A stretch of DNA of 36,106 nt from Burkholderiales bacterium (GCA_019744945.1 JAIETT010000041.1:1-36106); one strand, 5' to 3'; numbered from the stretch's first letter, positions 7,289 to 14,740 are shown. Notes: a model not told the origin generated them from the letters alone. Translations and numbers: made by a program.

Positions 7289-7453
7289 TTAGCTATTTTG
7301 TTCTTTTTCATTTGTCTCTAATAAGTGCTCAGGTAGCGCAGCACGGAGTACCATATTCACAAAATCATCTAATGAGTTATCATTGCGATGTTTCTCAATC
7401 CATTCATATATATCATGCTCTATTTTTAGCGTAATTTCGCAAACTTTAGTCAC
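7289..7453 (-). CDS. small RHH-like protein, 54 aa
   Basis: The gene starts with GTG at 7453, overlapping the TGA of the preceding 197-aa gene by four bases (GTGA), and ends at 7289. The product has a short strand (KVCEITLKI), a helix (YEWIEKHR) and a second helix (LDDFVNMVLRAALPEHL). This layout is that of a ribbon-helix-helix DNA-binding protein. It is clearly homologous to the 49-aa protein at 9720-9869, which shares DEFVNM..RAA.PEHL. The overlap implies translational coupling to the 197-aa protein. By analogy it may be an antitoxin or an autorepressor; this is inference. Confidence 0.65.
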   Translation of the reverse strand: MTKVCEITLKIEHDIYEWIEKHRNDNSLDDFVNMVLRAALPEHLLETNEKEQNS

Positions 7454-8043
7454 AGATACTCTTTCTTGTAGAGCTTATTATTCTCAATTACTACATTTAG
7501 CTTCTCTAACGAAATAGCATTATTAATTAATTCTTTCATAGCCGCAGCTGTAGTTGCCAGGTTATTCCGAATACGATAGTTTTCAATCTCACCAAAGATT
7601 AAAAAGTCTTCATAGTCATGTAAATCAGTGCGCATTTGCAGGGTTTTATTGATGTATTCTTGCCAGAGCTGTTTCGTTTGTCTGAACAAATAGTCGTGGA
7701 ACATTATTGAATCGATAACTGTAGGTTCATTGGCAATAGCTAGCTGTGTCTCTAAACCAATGATATCTTCGGATTTAACTCCACGCGAATCCTCAAGTTC
7801 TTCAGGAATAGTTAAGTTACTATCATTATGAAACACTTGTTGGCCAAAGTTCTTCTCGATTAAATCGACATAGATTAGCTCTTTGCTTTTCGGATGAATT
7901 GGAGTATAGAATGAACAAACCTTTTTATCTAGTTTATAGCTCAGAACTGTACAAGTTATAGCATTTACAGGATTTTCTTCAAAAGGTACGAAGTTAACGA
8001 TTGAGTAATCAATCAACTTTAAATCGTTATGTTGGACTAACAT
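7450..8043 (-). CDS. unknown 197-aa protein, coupled to an RHH-like gene
   Basis: I do not recognise the family. The protein (MLVQHNDLKLIDYSIVNFVP..) looks soluble, with a beta-rich first half (ITCTVLSYKLDKKVCSFYTP) and a helical C-terminal half that ends basic (NNKLYKKEYL). It has no signal peptide or membrane segment. It is translated together with the 54-aa RHH-like protein through a GTGA overlap and is divergent from the 194-aa gene at 8205, with 161 bases between them. A two-gene unit of an unknown protein plus a tiny RHH protein recalls toxin-antitoxin modules, though the order here is large gene first. Confidence 0.6.
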   Translation of the reverse strand: MLVQHNDLKLIDYSIVNFVPFEENPVNAITCTVLSYKLDKKVCSFYTPIHPKSKELIYVDLIEKNFGQQVFHNDSNLTIPEELEDSRGVKSEDIIGLETQLAIANEPTVIDSIMFHDYLFRQTKQLWQEYINKTLQMRTDLHDYEDFLIFGEIENYRIRNNLATTAAAMKELINNAISLEKLNVVIENNKLYKKEYL

Positions 8044-8204
8044 TATTTATTTCCCACTATATTTTTCATGATTTTATCATAATAATAAAAAGAAAGTTGA
8101 GTGTATTAAATATCATTAATATATCTGAAATATTGTTATAAAATATTACTAATAAACAATGATTATCGGTATAATATCGTAAAGTTAAAATAAAAGGATT
8201 TGGA
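8044..8204. promoter_or_regulatory. divergent promoter region
   Basis: This 161-bp AT-rich gap separates the 197-aa gene (minus) from the 194-aa gene (plus). It contains TATAATATCG near 8171 as a plausible -10 element for the plus-strand gene and an AAAAGGATTTGG ribosome site before 8205. Confidence 0.4.
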
Positions 8205-8789
8205 ATGTATGCCTTACAAGAGTCGTTAATTCCTGAGGAATTTCAGCATAATAATCGGGTAATTAATATCACGCATAAATTTTGTCATAATGAAGATCAA
8301 GATTTAATGGTAGTTATTACCACATTCAAATACGATTTCTTTGATTTTGATGGGCCGAGTATATCTACTGGTTATGAAGGTAAATACTCCGGAAAGAGCA
8401 TGATAACCTTAGCCGTTGATATTGAAACGGCTAAGGTAGATGTTACAAGCATCCCGCGCTTTGCTGACAATCATGATTTCATGGCAATACTCGAAGAAGT
8501 TAAGACTTACTATGATTTGCTGTTACAGATCTCTGATTCAGCGAATCAATTTATTGTCGAAGAAACCATTAAACCAGTTCAAATTAAGTTTAATATGCTC
8601 AATAAAGAAGATTATAAGCTATATTCCGCACTAACCGGATACATCAATAATATTGAATCAAACACACTCAGTGCTGGTCTGCGTAGTATTATGAACTTTG
8701 GATTTAGGGTCCATGATCATGGTGTAAGGGTTTCACCAACCAATAAAGTCTACTTGGTTAAAGAAATGCCGCTTACTAAATCACGGTAG
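8205..8789 (+). CDS. unknown 194-aa protein
   Basis: ATG 8205 has AAAGGA upstream. The product (MYALQESLIPEEFQHNNRVI..) has no signal peptide or membrane helix. It has an Asp/Phe-rich stretch (KYDFFDFDGP), a VDIETAKVDVTSIPRF segment and a basic tail. I recognise no domain. It is divergent from the 197-aa/RHH-like pair, and the two large proteins are of nearly equal length but not obviously similar. Downstream, the arms AAGCTTAT (8790-8797) and ATAAGCTT (8843-8850) can pair and may help termination. Confidence 0.6.
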   Translation: MYALQESLIPEEFQHNNRVINITHKFCHNEDQDLMVVITTFKYDFFDFDGPSISTGYEGKYSGKSMITLAVDIETAKVDVTSIPRFADNHDFMAILEEVKTYYDLLLQISDSANQFIVEETIKPVQIKFNMLNKEDYKLYSALTGYINNIESNTLSAGLRSIMNFGFRVHDHGVRVSPTNKVYLVKEMPLTKSR

Positions 8790-9017
8790 AAGCTTATCTT
8801 TCTTAATTTCTGTACTATAAGTTACTAATTATCAAATCTGAAATAAGCTTTTATTTAATGCTTAATTTTAAGACAAGTAATTGCCTTATTTATAATGGTA
8901 TTCAATAGCTTATCTAATCATTTAATACGAAAAAAAGTTCCATATGTAACAAAGGATACAATCGCTATTGCAATAATTGTAGATAAAATAGTAGCTATAT
9001 CAACTCCTTTTCATTTT
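8790..9017. other. intergenic region with a long-range inverted repeat
   Basis: It holds the AAGCTTAT/ATAAGCTT repeat and, on the minus strand, the possible micro-ORF listed separately. No other gene is evident. Confidence 0.35.
8918..8998 (-). CDS. possible micro-ORF for a single-pass membrane peptide (non-ATG start)
   Basis: On the minus strand a strong AAAAGGAG lies just before an open frame that would start at an ATA (8996-8998) and encode ATILSTIIAIAIVSFVTYGT then FFRIK before TGA at 8918. The peptide has one hydrophobic helix and a basic end, the form of small type I toxins or holin-like peptides. There is no ATG, GTG or TTG in frame, which is a serious objection. I list it as a weak candidate only. 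Confidence 0.2.
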   Translation of the reverse strand: MATILSTIIAIAIVSFVTYGTFFRIK

Positions 9018-9263
9018 TTATATTGACTTATTATTAAAAATATTAGCTTTATTTGGCAAAGTAAAATCATTTGCTAGAAAAACTCTACTTATAGAATATT
9101 CAGCTACTTCTTTAGTCATTCTATCAGCGGCAAGCAAAATAAAATAATAGTAGTGAGGGACTGAAGATTCCATTATAACTTTAATAAATTTACCACAAAA
9201 AGAATCACTTGCTTTTAATAGTTTAGTCATAAACGAGCGAGATTCACCATTTTTTAAGACCAC
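9018..9263 (-). CDS. unknown 81-aa protein, weak call
   Basis: An open frame runs from GTG 9263 to 9018, but no ribosome site precedes it; an internal ATG at 9230 is no better supported. The product has a moderately hydrophobic middle (PHYYYFILLAADRMTKEVA). It follows the 74-aa gene at 9277-9501 on the same strand by 13 bases, so it might be co-translated. It could also be a decayed gene. Confidence 0.3.
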   Translation of the reverse strand: MVLKNGESRSFMTKLLKASDSFCGKFIKVIMESSVPHYYYFILLAADRMTKEVAEYSISRVFLANDFTLPNKANIFNNKSI

Positions 9264-9276
9264 TCTATTGTTATAA

Positions 9277-9501
9277 TTAATTATTAAATTTTTTGTTATT
9301 TATACACCCTTCTAGACGCTCAAGCCTATCATTTATTTGCTTTAATTCAAGAATTACATTCTTAAAATCTCTTTCTAAACCGATTTTAATCCCTTCACTT
9401 AAATACTCTATATCCTTACGCGATGCCATCTTCAATAAGATATCAAAAAGCTTGGCGCCAGTTATTACTAGTTCAAACGGCTTACTATTGTTGTCTGTCA
9501 T
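9277..9501 (-). CDS. small coiled-coil protein, 74 aa
   Basis: I chose ATG 9501 (MTDNNSKPFELVITGAKLFD) because AAAGGA lies about eight bases upstream; ATG 9507 is only two bases from it. The C-terminal half (LERDFKNVILELKQINDRLE) is a clear coiled coil. The segment FDILLKMASRKDIEYL matches VDFLMHMATREDITKL in the 140-aa protein at 15370, so the two share an N-terminal module (LxxMA[ST]R[KE]DI) followed by a coiled coil. Function unknown. Confidence 0.55.
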   Translation of the reverse strand: MTDNNSKPFELVITGAKLFDILLKMASRKDIEYLSEGIKIGLERDFKNVILELKQINDRLERLEGCINNKKFNN

Positions 9502-9719
9502 ATTCATTTCCTTTAATATAAATTTTAAGGTGATTAAAAGCTGCGCTAGTAATCTGTGAGTATTGTAGCAGGTTTATTTGTATTATATTTATATTATTTA
9601 GGTGAATTATTAAATATATTTATTATTTCTATGCAAAATATAATTATTATGCTAAAATCTCGTCAATTAATAAATATTCGTTTTGTGGCTAAACTTTGAT
9701 TAGCTGAAAGCTTTGAATA
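9502..9719. promoter_or_regulatory. divergent AT-rich gap
   Basis: This region separates the 74-aa gene (minus) from the RHH-like gene at 9720 (plus). It is very AT-rich with several TATAAT-like words (for example at 9639-9660). No gene is seen. Confidence 0.3.
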
Positions 9720-9869
9720 ATGAAAACTATTGCAGTAGAAATTAACTTTGACATTGATATCTTCAATTGGATACAGAAATACAAGCAAGAGTTATCTATT
9801 GATGAATTTGTCAATATGATAGTTAGAGCGGCAATGCCAGAACATCTCGCTGATACTATAGATGATTAA
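9720..9869 (+). CDS. small RHH-like protein, 49 aa
   Basis: ATG 9720 to TAA 9867-9869. The product has a strand (TIAVEINFDI), a helix (DIFNWIQKYKQE) and a helix (SIDEFVNMIVRAAMPEHL), the ribbon-helix-helix layout. It is a paralogue of the 54-aa protein at 7289-7453. There is no strong ribosome site; GAAAG lies about 10 bases upstream. It sits just before the hairpin pair at 9916-9992 and the lipoprotein gene at 10004, so it may regulate that operon. That role is inference from position. Confidence 0.6.
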   Translation: MKTIAVEINFDIDIFNWIQKYKQELSIDEFVNMIVRAAMPEHLADTIDD

Positions 9870-9915
9870 TTTATATGGATATTGTAGTCATTAAACAGAA
9901 ATATAAAAACACTAA

Positions 9916-9992
9916 AATGCTAATTATATTATTCATTTTATGAATATAAAAAGTATAGTATAATTAGCATTGCGATATATACTATACTTTTT
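9916..9992 (+). promoter_or_regulatory. two interlocking inverted repeats before the lipoprotein gene
   Basis: AATGCTAATTAT (9916-9927) pairs perfectly with 9960-9971. AAAAAGTATAGTA (9948-9960) pairs perfectly with 9980-9992. The 5' arm of the second hairpin lies in the loop of the first, and they share base 9960. They are therefore alternative folds or a pseudoknot. The second stem ends three bases before the GGAGG of the lipoprotein gene (9995-9999). This could be an RNA switch acting on translation, or nested operators on DNA. Confidence 0.55.
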
Positions 9993-10003
9993 ATGGAGGT
10001 TTT

Positions 10004-10966
10004 ATGAGAAATTCGTTATTAATTTCATGTCTTATAACTGCTGGGATTTTATCCGCGTGTAACAGCGGCGGTAGCTCGTCAGATAGTGGCGGTGACCAAC
10101 CATCCCAACAATGGACCAATCAAATTGGTGCTGCATCTAATGGTGGCGGTAGAATAACTTATGATCCAGTTAAAAACATGGCATACCGTGACTATGAAAG
10201 TGGCGGTAAAGTATTATGCATGGTTTCAGGAAGTGCTTCAGCATCAACGCCTTGGGACTGTAATACATTAAACAATAATTTACCATCAAATATTTCAATT
10301 GGCAGCACGAATGTTGTTACTGATAATTCTGGTAATGTGTATGCGTTTGGTGCTGGCAATAGCCAGTCATACTTACTAAAGTATGATGGTAGCTCATGGA
10401 CTTCATATCCTTTAACTGGAGCACCGACAGATGGTAACAGTATTGGGGATAGTATCTTCTTCTATAATGGTAATTTCTACGCGGTTTCATACTCTGGCTC
10501 ATCAGGTAATGTTACTACTAATTTGGTTGGCTATAATTCATCTGGCAGTTATGTTGGAAGTATTAATAATTTATATAATGGTTCTAGTCAGTTACAGTAC
10601 GCAACATCGGCTATCTATAACGGTAGAATTTATGTGACAGCGAATAACCAAGTGCAATCAATTAATTTAGCTAATCCAAGTGATATACAAAATTTCACCG
10701 CAATCCCATCTCCTGCTGGTGGTATGACAATTGGTCTTACGGTTAATAGTAGCGGTATAGTTGCTTGCAATATCTATGGAATATTTAGTAATTCATTAAA
10801 CAATGGTGGCTGGTCAAACATTGGCTACACGTATAGCATTACTCAATCAGGTCAAACCGCATATATTGGTTGTATGTACGCAGCGTCTAAAGGAAATAAG
10901 GCACTTGTAGTTGGTTATACTCCAGATTCAGGTAGTGGTGTAAACGCTGTATATTTGCAGCCATAA
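10004..10966 (+). CDS. lipoprotein, 320 aa, possible beta-propeller
   Basis: The start has GGAGG five bases upstream. The N-terminus is a lipoprotein signal (hydrophobic residues 4-18, lipobox LSAC, lipidated Cys19), followed by a Gly/Ser-rich linker (residues 20-35). The rest repeats a pattern in which a short strand with Tyr/Val (NVYAFGAG, NFYAVSYSG, RIYVTANN) alternates with Asn/Ser/Gly loops. This resembles kelch-like or other beta-propeller sensor folds, without a definite match. It should be anchored in the outer or inner membrane and face the periplasm or surface. It forms an operon with the exported protein that starts 17 bases downstream. Specific function unknown. Confidence 0.75.
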   Translation: MRNSLLISCLITAGILSACNSGGSSSDSGGDQPSQQWTNQIGAASNGGGRITYDPVKNMAYRDYESGGKVLCMVSGSASASTPWDCNTLNNNLPSNISIGSTNVVTDNSGNVYAFGAGNSQSYLLKYDGSSWTSYPLTGAPTDGNSIGDSIFFYNGNFYAVSYSGSSGNVTTNLVGYNSSGSYVGSINNLYNGSSQLQYATSAIYNGRIYVTANNQVQSINLANPSDIQNFTAIPSPAGGMTIGLTVNSSGIVACNIYGIFSNSLNNGGWSNIGYTYSITQSGQTAYIGCMYAASKGNKALVVGYTPDSGSGVNAVYLQP

Positions 10967-10982
10967 TTAAAGAGATGTTTAT

Positions 10983-11720
10983 ATGAAAAAATTTAGAAAT
11001 CTATTATTAATTGTAATTGTGGCATTACCAATATCTGCTTATGCTGGTGATGATGCGAGTCTAATAAAAACGCGCTTTGTTTATGAGGTTCCATCCACAG
11101 TAGATATTGAAAAATTAAAAGCAAGTTTAAAAGATGCAATTAAATTCCGCGCAGTTGATAAAACTGAAGAGGTAAATAACTTCATGCCAGATGATTTACC
11201 TGAAAAACCTGGTGATGTCGTGTTTCCAGATAGTAATACTCCGAGTAGCAATAACATGTTTGGCTCAATAGTTTCAAACGCGATGACCACAAACGGTCAG
11301 ATGGTGGCAATGAGTGCTAATATGAAAGGTGCTGTATATGGCATTAAAGGCTATTATGCTACTACCGTAATTGGCTTTTCTAAAAACAACTCATCTGAAG
11401 GATATGTTGGAGCTATTTATCCCTATGAGAAAGGCTACCGAGTTTATATCTATACCTTCTTTAATAAAAGCCGCGATATGTTTGGTAAAGCAGCTGATTG
11501 GCTAGTTGGTAAGACCTTAACTGGTGATTTGGACCAAGGCTATTCCAATGCTGTCCAGGTACGCGATAAATTCCTTGAGGCTGAGCCTGAGGCTACAATA
11601 AAACGCCAAGATCCACCATTCTTATCGCAATATAAACTCTCAACGTTAAACACCGTAACGAAGATTGAATCAACACCTGCAGTTAAAATGGTAGAAAGCC
11701 AAGAGTCAGGGATTAAATGA
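10983..11720 (+). CDS. exported protein, 245 aa, unknown
   Basis: A classical signal peptide (MKKFRNLLLIVIVALPISAYA, cut before GDDAS) shows export to the periplasm. The mature protein has a helical lysine-rich start (VDIEKLKASLKDAIKF), a glycine-containing middle and a Pro/Asp-rich loop (DDLPEKPGDVVFPDS). It may have a membrane-facing segment (GIKGYYATTVIGF), but no clear helix. AAAGAGATG precedes the start. It is 17 bases after the lipoprotein gene and surely co-transcribed. No family is recognised. Confidence 0.7.
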   Translation: MKKFRNLLLIVIVALPISAYAGDDASLIKTRFVYEVPSTVDIEKLKASLKDAIKFRAVDKTEEVNNFMPDDLPEKPGDVVFPDSNTPSSNNMFGSIVSNAMTTNGQMVAMSANMKGAVYGIKGYYATTVIGFSKNNSSEGYVGAIYPYEKGYRVYIYTFFNKSRDMFGKAADWLVGKTLTGDLDQGYSNAVQVRDKFLEAEPEATIKRQDPPFLSQYKLSTLNTVTKIESTPAVKMVESQESGIK

Positions 11721-11848
11721 TTATCTTGTTTTAGTTATGCGTTTTTACCGATACTTTGATTAATTCTAAATTAGTCAAAGTATCAAGCTTGAAAATAACT
11801 AATTAAGTGGTCGTGGCATTAGATTGACAAACATTTTAAAGGATTGTA

Positions 11849-12139
11849 ATGAGTACAGCAAGTGTATTGCCAGTAGATAAAATAATCAAGAAGCAAGCAG
11901 TGGCGGCTATCATTGGTGCCATTGTTGGAACAATATTAGCATTCGTATTTGGCTTATTTGGTTTAGCTTTAGGTATTGTGGCTATTTGGCGGAGTAAGAA
12001 AGCTCAAAAGCTTATTGAGAAAAATTCAGTTGAGGATAAAGATTTAGATCGTTACACGACGATTGGCCTAATTTTAGGATGGATATGTTTAGCTATTGGT
12101 GCGCTTAAAACTATTCCAATGATTATGTTTTATTTTTGA
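11849..12139 (+). CDS. small two-helix membrane protein, 96 aa
   Basis: Two hydrophobic spans (AIIGAIVGTILAFVFGLFGL and IGLILGWICLAIGALKTIPM) enclose a charged cytoplasmic loop (RSKKAQKLIEKNSVEDKDLD). The layout resembles DUF4190-type small membrane proteins (a short Gly-rich helix, WRSKK, then GxILGWI), which is only a resemblance. AAAGGA lies ahead of ATG 11849. Two truncated pseudogene copies of its 3' half lie downstream inside the tandem array (12504 and 13280), so it is the founding copy of a duplicated cassette. Confidence 0.65.
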   Translation: MSTASVLPVDKIIKKQAVAAIIGAIVGTILAFVFGLFGLALGIVAIWRSKKAQKLIEKNSVEDKDLDRYTTIGLILGWICLAIGALKTIPMIMFYF

Positions 12140-12221
12140 GACATGGTGGTTTTGAGTTGAATAGAAATACTATTTTGAATAACAATCTAATACCCTGGCT
12201 GTTATTTCACAGGAATGCTTT

Positions 12222-12482
12222 ATGTTTTTTATAGGATTATTATTGTTTACATTTTTGGTCAGTGGATTAAAAATAGGCTCTATGATGTATGATATTTATA
12301 GAAAACCCATAAATTACTTAAGAAAAAATCATTATAACATGAAAGCTGTCTATGAACGTCGGCGTCGCTATCCTGATTTGGTTCTTGAAAGTGAACGTCA
12401 TCTATATCAAAAGAGATTGAGTAAATCAATCTATAAAATACATTTTATGAGAAAAACTAAGCGAGTAACATGTCTGACATAA
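12222..12482 (+). CDS. tiny membrane protein of the RHLYQ family, copy A
   Basis: The protein has one N-terminal membrane helix (MFFIGLLLFTFLVSGLKIGS) and a strongly basic, Tyr-rich cytoplasmic tail with the signature RKPxxYLRKNHYNM, then ESERHLYQKRLSKSI. AGGA precedes the start. The last residues (RVTCLT) run past the point where copy C stops. It is one of four paralogues (12222, 12771, 13007, 13545) that share the tail while the membrane helix varies. I know no family with this signature. Copies A and C form one subtype. Confidence 0.6.
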   Translation: MFFIGLLLFTFLVSGLKIGSMMYDIYRKPINYLRKNHYNMKAVYERRRRYPDLVLESERHLYQKRLSKSIYKIHFMRKTKRVTCLT

Positions 12483-12503
12483 TACTCATTTTAAAGGGTT
12501 GTA

Positions 12504-12653
12504 CTAAGTACAGCAGCTCAAAAGCTTATTGAAGTAAATTCAGTTGAGGATAAAGATTTAGATCGTTACACGAGTATTGGCCTAATTCTAGGATGGATAT
12601 GTTTTGCTATTGGTGCACTTAAAACTATCCCAATGGTTATGTTTTATTTTTGA
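12504..12653 (+). pseudogene. truncated copy 1 of the 96-aa membrane protein gene
   Basis: The sequence keeps the ribosome site and first bases of the 11849 gene, but its ATG has become CTA. About 47 codons, including the first membrane helix, are deleted, joining ACAGCA directly to GCTCAAAAGC. The remaining part encodes AQKLIEVNSVEDKDLDRYTS and the second helix, ending at TGA 12651-12653. Confidence 0.75.
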
Positions 12654-12770
12654 GATCTGTTGCGGAGAGTGACAACCGCAACAATAGGTATTAGCGAGTT
12701 TTGGACTGAGTAGCGATACTATTTTGAGTAAATGTCAGATGCGTCGTTTATTATTTCCATGGAGGATGTT

Positions 12771-12962
12771 ATGTACATATTAGGATTTTTCGTATTTTTA
12801 TTTTTTGCTGTTTTAATTAAAATAGGTTCAATGTATTACGATGTTTTTCGTAAGCCAATGTCTTATTTGAAAAAAGAACATTACAACATGAAAACTGTAA
12901 GAGAACTACGTATTAAATTTAGTCGCTTCGTCCGAGAAGATGAACGGCATCTATATCAATAA
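12771..12962 (+). CDS. tiny membrane protein of the RHLYQ family, copy B
   Basis: I place the start at ATG 12771 because GGAGG lies five bases upstream; an open frame extends upstream to 12732 without such a site. One membrane helix (YILGFFVFLFFAVLIKIGSM) is followed by the shared tail FRKPMSYLKKEHYNM and EDERHLYQ, where this copy stops early, lacking the KRLSKSI end. Copies B and D share the start region and form the second subtype. Confidence 0.6.
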   Translation: MYILGFFVFLFFAVLIKIGSMYYDVFRKPMSYLKKEHYNMKTVRELRIKFSRFVREDERHLYQ

Positions 12963-13006
12963 ATGTCTAAGCCTAACTATTAAGTTTTAATTATTGGGAG
13001 AAAACT

Positions 13007-13240
13007 ATGGTGGTATTAGCTGTTTTATTCTTTTTAGCGGTATTAAAAATTGGTTCAAAAATCTATTTCGTTCTAACGAAACCCCTAAATTACTTAAGAA
13101 AAAATCATTATAACATGAGAACCGTCTATGGACTTCGTCGCCGCCATCCTAGTTGGGTTCGTGAAAGTGAACGTCATCTATATCAAAAGAGATTAAGTAA
13201 ATCAATCTATAAAATACATTTTATGAGAAAAACTATGTGA
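13007..13240 (+). CDS. tiny membrane protein of the RHLYQ family, copy C
   Basis: ATG 13007 has GGGAG seven bases upstream. The protein has a membrane helix (MVVLAVLFFLAVLKIGSKIY) and the tail LTKPLNYLRKNHYNM, then RESERHLYQKRLSKSIYKIH. Its tail is nearly identical to copy A (12222), showing it is the second member of the duplicated subtype-1 pair. It is codirectional with its neighbours. Confidence 0.6.
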   Translation: MVVLAVLFFLAVLKIGSKIYFVLTKPLNYLRKNHYNMRTVYGLRRRHPSWVRESERHLYQKRLSKSIYKIHFMRKTM

Positions 13241-13279
13241 GTAACATGTCTGACATAATACTCATTTTAAAGGGGTGTA

Positions 13280-13427
13280 CTAAGTACAGCAGCTCAAAAG
13301 CTTATTGAGGAAAATTCAGTTGAGGATAAAGATTTAGATCGTTACACGACTATTGGTCTATCTAGGATGGATATGTTTTGCTATTGGTGCACTTAAAACT
13401 ATTCCAATGATTGTGTTTTATTTTTGA
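13280..13427 (+). pseudogene. truncated copy 2 of the 96-aa membrane protein gene
   Basis: It has the same lost start codon and internal deletion as copy 1, so both descend from one damaged unit. It also has a further short deletion (GGTCTATCTAGG in place of GGCCTAATTCTAGG) that shifts the frame. It ends at TGA 13425-13427. Confidence 0.75.
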
Positions 13428-13544
13428 GAAACATTGTGGAGAGTGAAAACCGCAACAATAGGTATTAGCGAGTTTTGGGCTGAGTAGCGATACTATTTTG
13501 AGTAAATGTCAGATGCCTCGTGTATTAGTTTTATGGAGGATGTT

Positions 13545-13787
13545 ATGTACGTATTTGGAGTATTTGGATTTGGAATATTAGTTGGTTTTATTCAAGTTGG
13601 GTTCATGTTTTATAACTCCTTTCGTAAACCATTGTCTTATTTGAAAAAGAAACGTTATAATATGACAACTGTTTATGACCTTCGTCGCAAAATGCCTAAT
13701 TGGGTTCGTGAAGATGAACGTCATCTATATCAAAAGAGATTAAGTAAATCAATCTGTCGAATACATAATATGATTAAAACAAATTGA
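13545..13787 (+). CDS. tiny membrane protein of the RHLYQ family, copy D
   Basis: ATG 13545 is preceded by GGAGG at five bases, as in copy B. One membrane helix (YVFGVFGFGILVGFIQVGFM) leads into FRKPLSYLKKKRYNM and EDERHLYQKRLSKSICRIHN. Its TGA overlaps a possible TTG start of the next gene, and the better ATG of that gene is six bases further on, so the two are probably translationally coupled. That link suggests the RHLYQ proteins work with the 318-aa membrane protein. Confidence 0.6.
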   Translation: MYVFGVFGFGILVGFIQVGFMFYNSFRKPLSYLKKKRYNMTTVYDLRRKMPNWVREDERHLYQKRLSKSICRIHNMIKTN

Positions 13788-13792
13788 GTGGC

Positions 13793-14740
13793 ATGCCTGA
13801 CATAATCCTGAATACGGCAATCTTAAGTTTGCTGTTACAATTGATTTGGCTTTACTACCAGATCAAGAACTCGCATAAGACGCTAGTTAGCAGCCTGTTT
13901 ACCATCAGTATATTTTGTAGCCTGGGTTTATTCAAAGTAGTAACCGTGATCCAACCCGAGCTGTATGGCAAAGAACAGATTACGGCACTATCACTCAATG
14001 ATGTTGTTACTAAACCACATTATTTAACCATGATAATCTTCGCTCTAATGGTGGTAACTCAAGTCATTAGCATACTTTATGTTAAATTTAGCATTCGTCA
14101 TACATATAAACATCGCTATAACGTAACCTTTACCAGTGGCTTTTATCAAAACTATCGAGATTTAGTTAGACGCCATTATAAACAGAGGAAATACCACGAT
14201 AGCCTTAATGCCCGTTACTTACTTGGACCAAGTGGTTATCGTCGTTATCGTCAATTATCAAGTCTAGCCGATGCGTTAATCTATATAATGTTAGCGACAC
14301 TGGTATTCGTCGACATATTCAGTCAGTTCTGGCAGTTCGCGGTTATTCTTGAGGTTTTACTAGCTTTTGGATATTTCTTAATCAAGAAGATGACTAAACA
14401 ACATATTTATCCTAATTTTACGGCAATTGTAATTCATACTGATTTTACAACGCAGCAGATAATTAAAGAACTCCAGGATAGTAGCTATATTAACGCACTA
14501 TTTACGATTAATAAGGTCTATAGCAATGCCGATAATCTACAACTGACTAATCTTAGTGCGCATGATCATTTAGTCATTAAAGATAGCTTAAACTTAGATT
14601 TACGGATGCTGGCCACAACTACGCAAAAAAATCATCAGAAGATTGGTATTCGCGTGGCTAACCAACAACTTAAGGTTTACCTAATTAAGTCGAGTAAAAC
14701 CGATGATAATGACTTTAGCCAAGGAATTAATCATGCTTGA
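13793..14740 (+). CDS. unknown integral membrane protein, about 315 aa
   Basis: The protein has about five hydrophobic segments: near residues 5-20 (LNTAILSLLLQLIWLYY), 30-50, 78-98 (LTMIIFALMVVTQVISILYV), and a pair at about 160-200 (IYIMLATLVFVDIFSQFWQF and AVILEVLLAFGYFLI). Between them is a basic Tyr/Arg-rich loop (NYRDLVRRHYKQRKYHDSLN). A soluble C-terminal domain of about 110 residues follows. I prefer ATG 13793; TTG 13784 is an alternative. It overlaps the next gene by eight bases. No family is recognised; the pair with 14733 looks like a two-subunit membrane complex. Confidence 0.65.
   Translation: MPDIILNTAILSLLLQLIWLYYQIKNSHKTLVSSLFTISIFCSLGLFKVVTVIQPELYGKEQITALSLNDVVTKPHYLTMIIFALMVVTQVISILYVKFSIRHTYKHRYNVTFTSGFYQNYRDLVRRHYKQRKYHDSLNARYLLGPSGYRRYRQLSSLADALIYIMLATLVFVDIFSQFWQFAVILEVLLAFGYFLIKKMTKQHIYPNFTAIVIHTDFTTQQIIKELQDSSYINALFTINKVYSNADNLQLTNLSAHDHLVIKDSLNLDLRMLATTTQKNHQKIGIRVANQQLKVYLIKSSKTDDNDFSQGINHA

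Larger units (their letters stand above)
12395..13734 (+). repeat. tandem duplication, unit about 776 bp
   Basis: Sequence from about 12395 recurs from about 13171 with high identity, including the end of one RHLYQ gene, a truncated copy of the 96-aa gene, a GC-richer spacer (GCAACAATAGGTATTAGCGA in both) and the following RHLYQ gene. Each unit also carries a stub of the 5' end of the 318-aa gene (ATGTCTGACATAAT at 12471 and 13245, matching ATGCCTGACATAAT at 13793). The array is the product of unequal recombination in a gene cassette. Confidence 0.75.

Noticed and set aside
10317-10502. Minus-strand ORF of 61 aa within the lipoprotein gene
   Set aside because: Shadow of a well-supported lipoprotein CDS; low-complexity His/Tyr/Arg composition.
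12395-13734. Composite transposon or IS-mediated duplication of the RHLYQ array
   Set aside because: No terminal inverted repeats or transposase border the units; simple tandem duplication explains the pattern.
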